Positions 16,570 to 25,513 of a DNA stretch of 64,000 bases are shown here, one piece after another (position 1 is the first letter of the stretch; each line of letters opens with the position of its first letter). Below the pieces are notes generated by a model. It made no database searches. It was not told where the DNA came from and worked only from the letters and a program-made list of their open reading frames with translations. This DNA comes from a virus, in IMG/VR virus record IMGVR_UViG_3300050011_000393, positions 1-64,000 of that record. The stretch is one strand, 5' to 3'. Made by a program: the position numbers and the translations under genes.

Positions 16570-18893
16570 ACTATACATATCTTTACGCAGATTACGAAAC
16601 CTTCTCCCTGGCCGATCTCTCGGAAGTGGGTATCGACAACTACGCCAAGCACCCTTCAACAGGCATCAGCATGTGCGGCTGGGCGCTGGATGACGAAGAC
16701 GTTGATGCGTGGCTGCCCCATAAGGGCGCGATGCCGTCAAAACTTCTCGACGCCTTTCTGAACCCTAAAATCACTATCATCTCTTGGAATGCCTCGTTTG
16801 AATACAACATCACAAATCGCGTTGCGTTCGGTACACGCTACACAGGTTGCGGCGAGATTTTGCCGATGTCTCGATTCCGTGATCCAATGGTCTTGGCGCA
16901 CAATCTATCACTGCCCGGGTCGCTTGAAAAAGTTGCCATCATTCTCAAAATGGCCGAACAAAAAGACCCACGCGGAGATGAACTCAAATTTATGTTCTGC
17001 GAACCCGTCAGCAAGGGCGGAGAAATGACGCTGTTCGGTATCGCGCCGCCCCTGTTCCGCGATCACGTCAGCCATCCCCGAGAGTTTGCCGAATACATCG
17101 AGTACTGCAAACAAGACGTCCGCGCCGAGCGCGCGCTGTGGCTGCGCATGCTAAAGATAGGATTTCCTGAACGCGACTGGCAAGGGTGGCTGCTCGATCA
17201 GAAAATTAATCAATACGGTATTCCTGTCCGCCGAGACCTTTGCGAAAAAGGTTTGCGTCTGGCGCTGCGCTACATCAAAGACCAGCGCGATCTATGCAAG
17301 AAACTTACTGGGTTGGAAAATCCTAACTCTGATGTGCAGATGAAAGCCTGGGCCAAGGAGCGAGGATATACGCTGAACTCCATGCGCGCGAATACGGTCG
17401 CGGCCGAAATCGCCAACCCCAACTCTACTTTGACTCCTGAATGCAAGATTGCGCTCAGAGCGCGGGCATTTGCTCGTAAGTCTTCGTATACTAAAATCGA
17501 GAAATGTTTAAACCTGATGTCTCTCGATGATGACCGCATTCGATATCAGCTTCGATACATGGGTGCAGCGCGCACGGGGCGATGGGCGAGCGGCGGCGGC
17601 GAAGACGCTTCCATGCAGGTGCAGAATTTGCCGCGCGGCATGAAAGCGGTCAAGAAAAAACTGGCGCTTGCCTTGCAGTTGCTCGAAGCCGAGGATTACG
17701 AGGGTATCATTAAAGAGTTTACTGACACCAAGGACCCTAAGGATTCGATTTCTGTTGTGGATTTCGTTATCACGCTGCTGCGCTCGCTCTTTCAGGCGAA
17801 ACCTGGCAAGAAGTTTCTCGTCGCCGACAAGAACGCTATTGAAAATCGCATGCTGGGATGGGCTGCGGGCTGCAAGGCGATCTTAGACGTATTTCGCACA
17901 TGTACTGACTGCGGATTTGTGGTTGATGACCTCGACGGACCATTTTTATGTCCGAAGTGCGGCGGCAAGAAAGCCCGCTGCCCGTATATTTCGTTCGGGA
18001 CTCACCTATACTCCAAACCCTACGCCGAACTTTGGAAGAATTACCTCGCAGGCCAGGAAGAGGAGCGCCAGAATTCGAAGCCCCCAGTGTTGGGCGGGGG
18101 CTATGGCCTTGGTGGCGGAGAACTATATATCAATGAGTATGGTGACGAGGTTCGCGGCGGGTTGTGGGGCTATGCATTAAGCGTATGCGGCGTAGATATG
18201 CCGAAAGAACTAGCCCATAAAGCCGTCGAGATTTTGCGTAAGGCGTGGCCTGAAGTAGTTCAATTTTGGACCGATTTGGAAGAGGCGTTCAAACAGGTCT
18301 TCAAACGCGGCGGCAGCATTAAAGTTGGCGAAGTGACTTGGGACAAGAACGAGCACGCCTGGGTCGAGCACCCGACAAAGGGCAAAGGCTGTGTCATCAC
18401 ATTCCGTCGCATCAAAATGGATGACGGCCGTTACACTATCCGCATGGAGCTTCCGTCTGGCCGTGCGCTGCACTACATGAACGTCACTATCGAAGAAGAA
18501 AATCGCATCAGCAAAAAGACAGGCAAGCCCTACACCACGCACACACTGTATTACGATGGTGTAGAGCACAGTGCGACCCAGGGCAAGGATGGTAAGACTG
18601 AGAAGAAACGCCATAAATGGGGACGCGTTAAAACTTACGGCGGAAAAATCTGCGAGAACGCGATTCAGGCTATGTCGCGCGACGACCTTTTGAATAGCAT
18701 GCTGCTGGCCGACGACATGGGTTTTCATCTGTGGGGTTTGTTCCATGACGAACTTGCCGCAGAAGAGGATGACACGTTTGATGGTCTGCAACTGGCAGAC
18801 TTGATCTGGTGCATGACGCAAGTTCCTGATTGGGCTCCTGGCCTACTACTTGGCGCTGAGGGATTCGAGTCGCAGGTATATAAAAAAGGATAG
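16566..18893 (+). CDS. Family A DNA polymerase with 3'-5' exonuclease and zinc-finger insert
   Basis: 775 residues from TTG 16566 (MNYTYLYADYETFSLAD); longer frames only overlap the upstream gene. The N-terminal exonuclease has DxE in DYETFS and a later YCKQDVRAE. The polymerase part shows AARTGRWASGG, FLVADKNAIENRMLGW (motif A region), LGGGYGLGGG (motif B region) and LFHDELAAE (motif C HDE). Between motifs A and B lies a four-cysteine insert (CTDCGF...FLCPKCGG) that is not part of standard phage Pol A. This is the replicative polymerase of the phage. Confidence 0.9.
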   Translation: MNYTYLYADYETFSLADLSEVGIDNYAKHPSTGISMCGWALDDEDVDAWLPHKGAMPSKLLDAFLNPKITIISWNASFEYNITNRVAFGTRYTGCGEILPMSRFRDPMVLAHNLSLPGSLEKVAIILKMAEQKDPRGDELKFMFCEPVSKGGEMTLFGIAPPLFRDHVSHPREFAEYIEYCKQDVRAERALWLRMLKIGFPERDWQGWLLDQKINQYGIPVRRDLCEKGLRLALRYIKDQRDLCKKLTGLENPNSDVQMKAWAKERGYTLNSMRANTVAAEIANPNSTLTPECKIALRARAFARKSSYTKIEKCLNLMSLDDDRIRYQLRYMGAARTGRWASGGGEDASMQVQNLPRGMKAVKKKLALALQLLEAEDYEGIIKEFTDTKDPKDSISVVDFVITLLRSLFQAKPGKKFLVADKNAIENRMLGWAAGCKAILDVFRTCTDCGFVVDDLDGPFLCPKCGGKKARCPYISFGTHLYSKPYAELWKNYLAGQEEERQNSKPPVLGGGYGLGGGELYINEYGDEVRGGLWGYALSVCGVDMPKELAHKAVEILRKAWPEVVQFWTDLEEAFKQVFKRGGSIKVGEVTWDKNEHAWVEHPTKGKGCVITFRRIKMDDGRYTIRMELPSGRALHYMNVTIEEENRISKKTGKPYTTHTLYYDGVEHSATQGKDGKTEKKRHKWGRVKTYGGKICENAIQAMSRDDLLNSMLLADDMGFHLWGLFHDELAAEEDDTFDGLQLADLIWCMTQVPDWAPGLLLGAEGFESQVYKKG

Positions 18894-18900
18894 AATAGTC

Positions 18901-18930
18901 TTGACACCCGTATTAGTACTTTGGTACTAT
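18901..18930 (+). promoter_or_regulatory. Operator-overlapped promoter for the ERF gene
   Basis: TTGACA (18901-18906), 18-bp spacer, TACTAT (18925-18930). The palindrome AGTACTTTGGTACT (18915-18928) covers the spacer end and the -10 box. The GTG start at 18937 is 7 bp past the -10 box, so the mRNA is probably leaderless. A repressor at the palindrome would block RNA polymerase. Confidence 0.75.
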
Positions 18931-18936
18931 GCCTGA

Positions 18937-20151
18937 GTGAGCGAACTTATCCTGCAAGACCAAACCATTGAGTTTGCAAAACTGGTCGTGGCTGCTGGAT
19001 GGGAGTGGTGCGGCCTGCAGGAAGCAATTCCACCCGCTCCGCCCGTTCTGATTATTCAGAAATGGGGCGTCATAAAACGAATTCCGGTTGACCCAGAAAA
19101 TTTTGATCCTGTAAAGACGGCAACTCTGTATATCCCCCCACTGGAGAAGAAAATGACCGACAAACCGAAATTGAATTTGCGCCAGAAGTTGGTTCAGATC
19201 TATAAGAACCTCGACCACGTCGCCAAGGCGGGAGAGAACAAGAAGCAAGGATATAATTTCGTCCGCGCGGCCGACGTTCTGCGCGCAATTCGCGACGAGT
19301 TTGCGACGCTGGGAATCTATGCCGAAACGAATTTTGAATACCTCGGCAGCTATGACATCAAGACCAACAGCGGCGGCAATATGCACACTGCAACGGTAAA
19401 AGCGACGCTTAAACTGTACGATTGCGATTCCGATGAAACTAAGGTGATAAGCGGACTGGGCGACGGAGCAGACGGCGGCGATAAAGGCATATACAAGGCC
19501 CAAACAGGCGCGGTGAAAAACGCGCTCCGCAACGGCACTCTCTTGCCCGACGAAGGGGACCCGAATGGCGGAGACCCTGAAGGCGACCAAAACGTCGACG
19601 AGCAAACGACGGGGAACTATTCCCACAACAGCAGCACAACCGCGATTCCTGACTTTCACGAGGCACAACACGCTTCTCCGAAGCCGAACCCAGCCCCGAA
19701 GGCTCAGAAGCCTACAGAGGCTCCCAAAACGGCTCCTGTGAAGCCAGAACCAGTGCCCTTGCCGCAGACGTCTATGACCCCGGCCGTTGCGCAGGCGTCT
19801 ATCGCGGCTCCTGAGAATGTCCCTGGGAAGGGTGATGCATACGAAGGGCCAGAAGACACCACCCTGCCGACGGAAGCTGAACTGGTCGAATACCGCGCAC
19901 GGTTCAAAACCCTAGCTGATGATCTCTCAACTGCAGGTAAACTAAAAACCAGTCGCGGTCTACCTATCAACCGCAAGCTGCTGGTGTTCTTGATTAGCAT
20001 TACCAAAGCGGCCGATGCGAAGAACATTTCCAAATCGCAATGGGATAATTTTTTTAGTCGAGTCGATGCTGCGAAATCCAATGAAGCGGTCGGCCTAATC
20101 GGCCTCGCTAAGTTGGTAAACAAAGCAAACGGTCTCGACGAAAAGAAGTAG
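18937..20151 (+). CDS. ERF-family single-strand annealing protein
   Basis: 404 residues from GTG 18937. The ERF core spans about 80-210: LVQIYKNLDHVAKAGENK, YNFVRAADVLRAIRDEF, and GDGADGGDKGIYKAQTGAVK. A Pro/Ala-rich linker (230-300) leads to a charged C-terminal domain. ERF proteins anneal complementary single strands in phage recombination. An internal ATG at 19153 has GGAG upstream and would give a more usual ERF N-terminus; the 72-residue extension may be made only from the leaderless transcript. Confidence 0.85.
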   Translation: MSELILQDQTIEFAKLVVAAGWEWCGLQEAIPPAPPVLIIQKWGVIKRIPVDPENFDPVKTATLYIPPLEKKMTDKPKLNLRQKLVQIYKNLDHVAKAGENKKQGYNFVRAADVLRAIRDEFATLGIYAETNFEYLGSYDIKTNSGGNMHTATVKATLKLYDCDSDETKVISGLGDGADGGDKGIYKAQTGAVKNALRNGTLLPDEGDPNGGDPEGDQNVDEQTTGNYSHNSSTTAIPDFHEAQHASPKPNPAPKAQKPTEAPKTAPVKPEPVPLPQTSMTPAVAQASIAAPENVPGKGDAYEGPEDTTLPTEAELVEYRARFKTLADDLSTAGKLKTSRGLPINRKLLVFLISITKAADAKNISKSQWDNFFSRVDAAKSNEAVGLIGLAKLVNKANGLDEKK

Positions 20152-20194
20152 TCATACGCCCCTTCGGGGGAAACTCAAATAAAGGTGGTGTAGA

Positions 20195-20656
20195 ATGGCT
20201 TCATCAGTGAACAAAGTGATCTTGGTCGGACGCCTGGGCAAAGACCCCGAAGTCCGATTCACGCAAGGAGGCAAGGCAGTCGCAAACTTCAGTATCGCAA
20301 CCGACGAATCCTTCAAGGATGCCAGCGGCGAGAAGCAGAAGAAAACCGAATGGCACAACATCGTTGTATGGGGCAACTCCGTCGAGGCTTTCGTACAAAA
20401 GTATTTGCATAAGGGGGATATGGTGTACATCGAAGGCAAGCTGCAGACGCGGTCATGGGAAAAAGACGGCGTGAAGAAATACACGACCGAAGTTAACGTG
20501 ACCGACATCAAGGGCCTGGTCCTGGGCGATAGCGAGAGTCAGCCCGCAGCGCAGCAGCAACAGCGTCCTGCGGCCACCCAGTCCCGTTCAGCGGTTGTCC
20601 GACGAGATACTGCGCCTATGGCGGCGCAAGTGGACGACGAAGACATGCCGTTCTAA
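20195..20656 (+). CDS. ssb: Single-stranded DNA-binding protein
   Basis: 153 residues. OB-fold sequence from residue 5 (NKVILVGRLGKDPEVRFTQG, WHNIVVWG, YIEGKLQTRSWEKDG), Gln/Ala-rich linker, and acidic tip DDEDMPF, the tail that recruits partner enzymes in bacterial SSBs. ATG preceded by AAAGGTGG. Lies after the ERF gene and before two tandem hairpins, the second a strong terminator. It coats single-stranded DNA during replication and annealing. Confidence 0.95.
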   Translation: MASSVNKVILVGRLGKDPEVRFTQGGKAVANFSIATDESFKDASGEKQKKTEWHNIVVWGNSVEAFVQKYLHKGDMVYIEGKLQTRSWEKDGVKKYTTEVNVTDIKGLVLGDSESQPAAQQQQRPAATQSRSAVVRRDTAPMAAQVDDEDMPF

Positions 20657-20677
20657 CGATACGAACGGGGCGGCCTC

Positions 20678-20739
20678 GGTAAAAGGGCCCGATTTTACCA
20701 GTCAGCATCTACGGGGCCGAGATGCTGACATTTTTTTTT
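20678..20739 (+). terminator. Tandem hairpins ending the ssb transcript
   Basis: First hairpin: GGTAAAA (20678-20684) with TTTTACC (20693-20699). Second: GTCAGCATCT (20701-20710) with AGATGCTGAC (20720-20729), a 10-bp stem followed by nine T (20731-20739). The second is a textbook intrinsic terminator. Confidence 0.9.
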
Positions 20740-20748
20740 GAGGAAAAT

Positions 20749-20919
20749 ATGCTGCATCGCATCTATGACCGAATTTCTTCTGGCTTTTGGCAAGGACTTG
20801 GGCTAGAGTTATCCTTCCTGATGCTCTGGTTCGGGTCATGGCTCCTGCACTCGCGGGTAGGCCATCGACTCGAACCCGGGCATTGGTTTCATAAAATCCA
20901 CGACTATTTCACCAAGTGA
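20749..20919 (+). CDS. Small single-span membrane protein
   Basis: 56 residues starting ATG 20749 with GAGG just upstream; an in-frame ATG at 20722 lies inside the terminator stem and is unlikely. A hydrophobic helix (LGLELSFLMLWFGSWLL) is followed by a basic, aromatic tail (HRLEPGHWFHKIHDYF). It lies between ssb and the helicase gene. Function unknown. Confidence 0.55.
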   Translation: MLHRIYDRISSGFWQGLGLELSFLMLWFGSWLLHSRVGHRLEPGHWFHKIHDYFTK

Positions 20920-20926
20920 GGCTGCT

Positions 20927-23293
20927 TTGTTCCAACGAAACCCAGACCAGCACCAAGTTATCTGCGACCACTTGGGGCCGCGTTCAGTTGTGGCTGGGCC
21001 AGGTAGCGGCAAGAGCAGTACGATGGTTGAATTTATTAAAGATTTGATCTACAAACATGGCGTATCTCCTTCCGAAATTCGGGCCGTCACCTTCTCGAAA
21101 GAGATGGCCACGGTACTGGAAAAGAAAATCAAAATCCCAGGCATTGCGTCCACGTTCCACAGTTTGGGCTACCTGATCTGTTCCGAGACAGAACGCAAGC
21201 CCGTTGAGCCTGAGCTGCGGTATCGGTTGATGTGCCAGCTATGCAAGAAGTGGGGACTGGATTACAAAGAACTGGATCACTTCATCGCCAAAATGCGCCG
21301 CAGTAACATCACCCCGACCGAATGCATTGAAAGTGGCGAGTATGATTATGGATATGCCAGCGCGTATGTGACATACGAAAATTCCCGCGCCGAACAAGGC
21401 TGGATGGACTTTGATTGTCAGCCCCCTGAAACGCAAGTTACCATGGCGAATGGTGAAACAAAGCGGATGGACGCTCTGCAAGTTGGAGACTCCGTGCTTT
21501 CGTGGAATCGAAGAAATCAGGCGTTTAGGAGTCGCCGTGTTTCTGGTATTTCTAGACACGCACACTATGGAAAACTCGTTACGGTGCGGTGCGGAAACAA
21601 AAAGACCCGAGCCACCCGCAATCACTGGTTCTGGGTAAAATTCAACGAAGCTGCTAAAAATCAGTACGCAGTTTACCTGATGTGGCGAGAGGGCTTTGGA
21701 TTTCGCGTCGGGCAGTGTAAATTCTTTTCTCGCGGATACTCAAACTGGACTACTCGGATGAAACATCAAGTTGCCGACAAAATGTGGGTCTTGAGTGTTA
21801 CTACAGATTATTACGAGGCGTTGACCCGCGAAGCGGAGGTCTCAGTTAAATATGGCATCCCTCAGACGGTATTTGTGGGGGCGCGCGGGTACCCGACGTC
21901 TGAGGCTATTAATCGCATATTTCTGGCAGCCGATACACAAAACGGAATACGCTGTCTCGCGGACTATGCCTTGCAGTGGGACCGACCGCTTATAGCGAAG
22001 CAAGCAAAAATGCAGCAATGGACTCGCAAAAAAGGCGGGTTTATAAAGGTCTCTGCGTGCAATCTTCTCCCGCATATTATGTCCCTGCCGGACGACGGAG
22101 CCATTACTGAGATTCAACGAGTTCCGTACACGGGCGATGTATACGGACTAAGCGTTGATATTGACCACACCTATGTGGCCGATGGACTTATTACAGGGAA
22201 CTCAATGCTGGCCGACGCCGTCCAGCTACTGGAAAAGCCCGATGTGCGCGCTAGATGGCAGCCCAAGTTCCTAGTCGTCGACGAAGCCCAGGATACTGAC
22301 GACTGCCAATGGCGTATGATGCAGTTAATGGCGGCGCAACACAACAACATCACGGTTGTCGGCGATCCCAACCAAGCTATCTACGGTTTCCGTGGCGCGA
22401 AGCCCGAAAACATCACCAACTTCAATCAGTGGTTTCCTGGCGGCCGAAAATACTACCTCGGCAAGAACTACCGCTCGACGCAGACCATCGTGAAGTTCGT
22501 GCGAGAGAACGCGCCTGAGGATACCCCAAAGGAATTGTTAGACCGCATGGTCGCGGCGCGTGCAGAGAAGGGCGCACCTATCGGATTGAAAATGTACTGG
22601 ACCGACGACGCGGAAGCTGAGTCCGCCCTGGCGCTGGCGAAGAAAGACCCGCTCAATTCAATTATTCTTGCCCGCACAAACCGCATGGTGGGGCTCTTAG
22701 AGCGGCTGTGCAATCGCCATAAGGTCCGTTACCATCTGATGGGTAAAACTGGGTTCTGGAAACAAAATGAAATCCGTAAAGCTATTGAAGCGATGAAAGA
22801 TTACCCGAACCTGTCGACCGAAGCGGCGTTCAACCTGGCGTTGCCTGACCTCGAAGCCAAGTATGCTGTCGCAGATCGGACAGAGCGAGACAACGACGCT
22901 CTGGATAATTTGAAAGTGATTCGCCTAATCGGGAAAGACTTTCGAACTGCGCGGGAATTTACGATCTATGGCAACAAGATGATGCATCGGCGCAATGACC
23001 CGAAGGGTGTGACTATCTCAACCGTGCATCAATCCAAGGGCGGTGAGTGGAAGAACGTGTTCATCATCGGCGCGAACGCCAAGGGGTTCCCGCACACGAA
23101 GGGCGACCCTAAAGAAGAGAAGCGCATATACTTCGTGGCCATCAGCAGGGCCATTGATAATCTGCGCATCTCTTTCTCCGGTACTCCTAGTCCGTACTTG
23201 CGAAAATATCTCACAGATGAAGTGCTCGATAAATTACGCGAGCACGCCGAAGAGGTGGACCACCTGCAGGAACAGCATAAACTTTTCGTTTAA
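20927..23293 (+). CDS. UvrD/PcrA-type helicase interrupted by an intein
   Basis: 788 residues as translated, about 526 after splicing. Walker A GPGSGKSS (24-31), then FSKEMATVLEKK; after the intein FLVVDEAQDTDDCQW (motif II), VVGDPNQAIYGFRGA (motif III), NYRSTQTIV (IV), TISTVHQSKGGEW (V) and YFVAISRA (VI). A superfamily 1A 3'-5' DNA helicase for replication or recombination. TTG 20927 follows GTGAGG. The intein interrupts the DFD-[S]-ML segment before motif II, so splicing is needed for activity. The adjacent Cas4-like nuclease could be its partner. Confidence 0.9.
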   Translation: MFQRNPDQHQVICDHLGPRSVVAGPGSGKSSTMVEFIKDLIYKHGVSPSEIRAVTFSKEMATVLEKKIKIPGIASTFHSLGYLICSETERKPVEPELRYRLMCQLCKKWGLDYKELDHFIAKMRRSNITPTECIESGEYDYGYASAYVTYENSRAEQGWMDFDCQPPETQVTMANGETKRMDALQVGDSVLSWNRRNQAFRSRRVSGISRHAHYGKLVTVRCGNKKTRATRNHWFWVKFNEAAKNQYAVYLMWREGFGFRVGQCKFFSRGYSNWTTRMKHQVADKMWVLSVTTDYYEALTREAEVSVKYGIPQTVFVGARGYPTSEAINRIFLAADTQNGIRCLADYALQWDRPLIAKQAKMQQWTRKKGGFIKVSACNLLPHIMSLPDDGAITEIQRVPYTGDVYGLSVDIDHTYVADGLITGNSMLADAVQLLEKPDVRARWQPKFLVVDEAQDTDDCQWRMMQLMAAQHNNITVVGDPNQAIYGFRGAKPENITNFNQWFPGGRKYYLGKNYRSTQTIVKFVRENAPEDTPKELLDRMVAARAEKGAPIGLKMYWTDDAEAESALALAKKDPLNSIILARTNRMVGLLERLCNRHKVRYHLMGKTGFWKQNEIRKAIEAMKDYPNLSTEAAFNLALPDLEAKYAVADRTERDNDALDNLKVIRLIGKDFRTAREFTIYGNKMMHRRNDPKGVTISTVHQSKGGEWKNVFIIGANAKGFPHTKGDPKEEKRIYFVAISRAIDNLRISFSGTPSPYLRKYLTDEVLDKLREHAEEVDHLQEQHKLFV
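21416..22201 (+). other. In-frame intein (262 residues) in the helicase gene
   Basis: Residues 164-425 of the helicase frame. The N-terminus is Cys (CQPPETQVTMANGETKRMDA), with the block-A pattern followed by LQVGDSVLSW; block B is likely KKTRATRNHWFWVK. The C-terminus reads DIDHTYVADGLITGN with Ser as the first residue after it (HN-type end with G before N). No LAGLIDADG pair is visible; the middle (WREGFGFRVG...EALTREAEVSVKYGIP) may be a degenerate or different endonuclease module. Extein residues GWMDFD and SMLADAV join to a normal UvrD sequence. Confidence 0.88.
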
Positions 23294-23315
23294 TTTATTT
23301 TGGGACATACTTCTT

Positions 23316-23338
23316 GACTTTTCATATCATAAGTAGTA
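23316..23338 (+). promoter_or_regulatory. Candidate phage late promoter, copy 2 (HNH gene)
   Basis: GACTTTT-CATAT-CATAAGTAG, 11 bp before the ATG of the HNH gene. In this copy TTGACT plus TAGAGT at 17 bp could also act as a weak sigma70 promoter. Confidence 0.55.
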
Positions 23339-23348
23339 GAGTAAAAAT

Positions 23349-23825
23349 ATGAAGATATGTTCGAAATGCAAAACTCCTAAACCTGCGGTACATTTCCGCA
23401 AAGACCCTCGGTATAGGGGGGGACGATTCTGCTGGTGTTACGACTGCACAAAAGCGTACGGCAGTAGCCCAGAAAAACTCGCAAAAGACCGCGCTAGGCG
23501 CAGAGAGAGATTTTCCGACCCTATGATTCGAGAAGTCCACAACGCGGATTGTAGGGCAAGGTATGCAACACCCGCAGGAAAGCGGAGACATAAAGATGAG
23601 ATGTACCAGCGGAAATATGGAATTACCCTTGATTTTTTCGAATCGGAAGTAAAAAACCAAAATAAATGTTGCAAACTATGCGGGAAACGACGTAGACTCG
23701 TGGCAGACCATAACCACAAAACCGGGAAATACCGAGGCGCAATCTGCGGCATATGTAATGTGGCGGTTGGGCGAATCGAAGCGGTTCCAGATTTTATTCC
23801 AAAAGTTCAGGAGTATATTCAATGA
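23349..23825 (+). CDS. HNH endonuclease (endonuclease VII type)
   Basis: 158 residues. N-terminal zinc ribbon (KICSKCKTPKP...CWCYDC), basic middle, then CKLCGKRRRLVADHNHKTGKYRGAICGICNVAVG, the full endonuclease VII catalytic region. It sits between the helicase and Cas4-like genes, overlapping the latter by 4 bp, and carries its own upstream element. The N-terminal ribbon is shared in style with the copies at 529 and 29458, suggesting common descent within this phage. Confidence 0.87.
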   Translation: MKICSKCKTPKPAVHFRKDPRYRGGRFCWCYDCTKAYGSSPEKLAKDRARRRERFSDPMIREVHNADCRARYATPAGKRRHKDEMYQRKYGITLDFFESEVKNQNKCCKLCGKRRRLVADHNHKTGKYRGAICGICNVAVGRIEAVPDFIPKVQEYIQ

Positions 23826-24943
23826 GCCTAATGAAACCCCATCTCTACATAAATAGTCGCGGTTTTTTTGTAACCCGTCACAGCTACAGCGGGTCCGAAT
23901 CATTTGGTTTTTGTCCCCGCAAATATTATCTGGAGCGCGTGCAAGGCTGGTCCGAAAAAGTCGACCGCGCCGCGCGCTACTTCGGTATTGCGCTCGAAGC
24001 GGGTGTGACTTTCTGGCATCAGCATCGCCAGGACGGCCCTGCGGCCGTGACGGAATTTGTGCGCCTGTGGGCGGAGCACAAAGACAAGCCCTACGTATAC
24101 TCCAAACCAGAGCGTGACTGGGACTGTCTGAACCTGACTGGTCAGGAACTCCTTCGCCTTTACTTTGTCCGCTACCCGACTTTCCCATACATTGTGAATA
24201 ATCCGCAGGATTTCCAGGTCCAAACCAACTTCGAAGTTTTTCCTGGCACAAAGCTGGCAGGCCTTGAATTCACTTCGTACATCGACTTGATTGCCCAATT
24301 GAAAACATCCTTCCGAGACCTGATTATTGATATCAAAACCTCGGGCAAGGATGTTCCTGAACTGACAGTTCTCGATCCGCAGTTGCGCAGTTACTCATGG
24401 GTCAAGAATATTCCTGACGTAGCGTTCTTGTGGTTCCGAAAAATGGGTCGTGAAATCTCGAAGGGCGACCGAGCGACGATTCTGGAGTCTTATGCCGGAT
24501 TTGAGCCTGGTGCCGATGTAATCGTACTATCCACGGATGACTTCGGAGCGTGGGTCACGGCGGACCCCGCTATTGAAGAGGCCATGGGTGCTCTGTTCAC
24601 TGATAAGAAAAAAGCGACTGAGCTCGCCAAGCAGGCGTACATCGAAGCCAACGGAAAGCACGTCGTCGAGACGGCGCTCACCAAGCAGCGGGTTCAATTC
24701 AAGATGGCTACCATCTCGAAAGAGAGCGCGGAGGACGTCGGCCGCTCGATCAAACGGGATGTGATCAACATTGCGGCATCTAACGAGAAGGATTTCTGGC
24801 CCCTTCAAAGCGGGGTGAGATTCCCAAATGAAAAATGCCCAAATTGCTGCATGCGGGGTATTTGTGCTGAAAAACCGGAACTTAGGGATCTACTCGTGGA
24901 ACGAAAGCAGGTAGATGAGTTTCGAGATTTTGACCATGAGTAG
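23822..24943 (+). CDS. Cas4/RecB-like PD-(D/E)XK nuclease with Fe-S cysteines
   Basis: 373 residues. Catalytic core: GLEFTSYIDLI (Asp155), DLIIDIKTSGK (Asp170-x-Lys172) and LDPQLRSYSW (Gln187). One cysteine near the N-terminus (FGFCPRKYY, Cys31) and three near the C-terminus (CPNCCMRGIC) match the four-cysteine iron-sulfur clasp of Cas4 and AddB nucleases. It probably resects DNA ends to give single strands for ERF, SSB and RecA. ATG overlaps the HNH stop (ATGA). Confidence 0.85.
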   Translation: MSLMKPHLYINSRGFFVTRHSYSGSESFGFCPRKYYLERVQGWSEKVDRAARYFGIALEAGVTFWHQHRQDGPAAVTEFVRLWAEHKDKPYVYSKPERDWDCLNLTGQELLRLYFVRYPTFPYIVNNPQDFQVQTNFEVFPGTKLAGLEFTSYIDLIAQLKTSFRDLIIDIKTSGKDVPELTVLDPQLRSYSWVKNIPDVAFLWFRKMGREISKGDRATILESYAGFEPGADVIVLSTDDFGAWVTADPAIEEAMGALFTDKKKATELAKQAYIEANGKHVVETALTKQRVQFKMATISKESAEDVGRSIKRDVINIAASNEKDFWPLQSGVRFPNEKCPNCCMRGICAEKPELRDLLVERKQVDEFRDFDHE

Positions 24944-25487
24944 GCCCACCATGGTCATAGAGAACGGGACCCGTTTCGGAAAACTGGTCGTGCGCAGTCG
25001 AGTTACCGAAGGGAGAAACCGAGATTCAAAATATCTGTGTGATTGTGATTGCGGAAGATCATCCACTCCCACAGGTACAAGTCTAAAAACCGGGAATTCC
25101 AAAGGGTGTGGGATTTGCTATAAACTCAACTATTGTGTGCCAGACTCCGCATTGAGTCGGGCCTACCGCACGTATAAACGCGGGGCTAATAAAAAAGAAG
25201 TATCGTTTCAATTAACCTTTCCTGAATTTGTTTTTCTAACTAAACAGTCTTGCAGTTATTGCGGCGCGGCACCTAGTGTAAACTCATATTCCGAAGATGC
25301 GAAAGTTAAAGTACCAATGAACGGAGTAGACCGAGTCGACTCCGCGCAAGGGTATTCTCTAATCAACTGCGTTCCGTGCTGCACGACTTGTAATTTAGCG
25401 AAATTGGATACCAACGTCGTAGAGTTTATGGCATGGATTCAAAGGGTTCATGCACACCTGTTTGACTTTGGCAAGGAATCAGAGTAG
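24936..25487 (+). CDS. HNH-type endonuclease with N-terminal zinc DNA-binding domain
   Basis: 183 residues from ATG 24936; ATG 24951 is an alternative. N-terminal module GTRFGKLVVRSRV...LCDCDCGRSS...LKTGNSKGCGIC is the zinc module often fused to phage homing endonucleases. The C-terminal half has CSYCGAAPS, MNGVDRVDSAQGYS and CVPCCTTCN, the HNH variant in which DRVD replaces the first His strand. It overlaps the Cas4-like gene by 8 bp and precedes the primase gene. Codon use is more AT-rich than its neighbours, supporting later acquisition. Confidence 0.8.
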   Translation: MSRPTMVIENGTRFGKLVVRSRVTEGRNRDSKYLCDCDCGRSSTPTGTSLKTGNSKGCGICYKLNYCVPDSALSRAYRTYKRGANKKEVSFQLTFPEFVFLTKQSCSYCGAAPSVNSYSEDAKVKVPMNGVDRVDSAQGYSLINCVPCCTTCNLAKLDTNVVEFMAWIQRVHAHLFDFGKESE

Positions 25488-25513
25488 AGTCAGTAAGCCT
25501 GCAGAGACAACCT

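Noticed and set aside
23822-24943. Cas4 as evidence of a CRISPR-Cas adaptation module
   Set aside because: No cas1, cas2 or array in the window; phage Cas4-like nucleases serve recombination.
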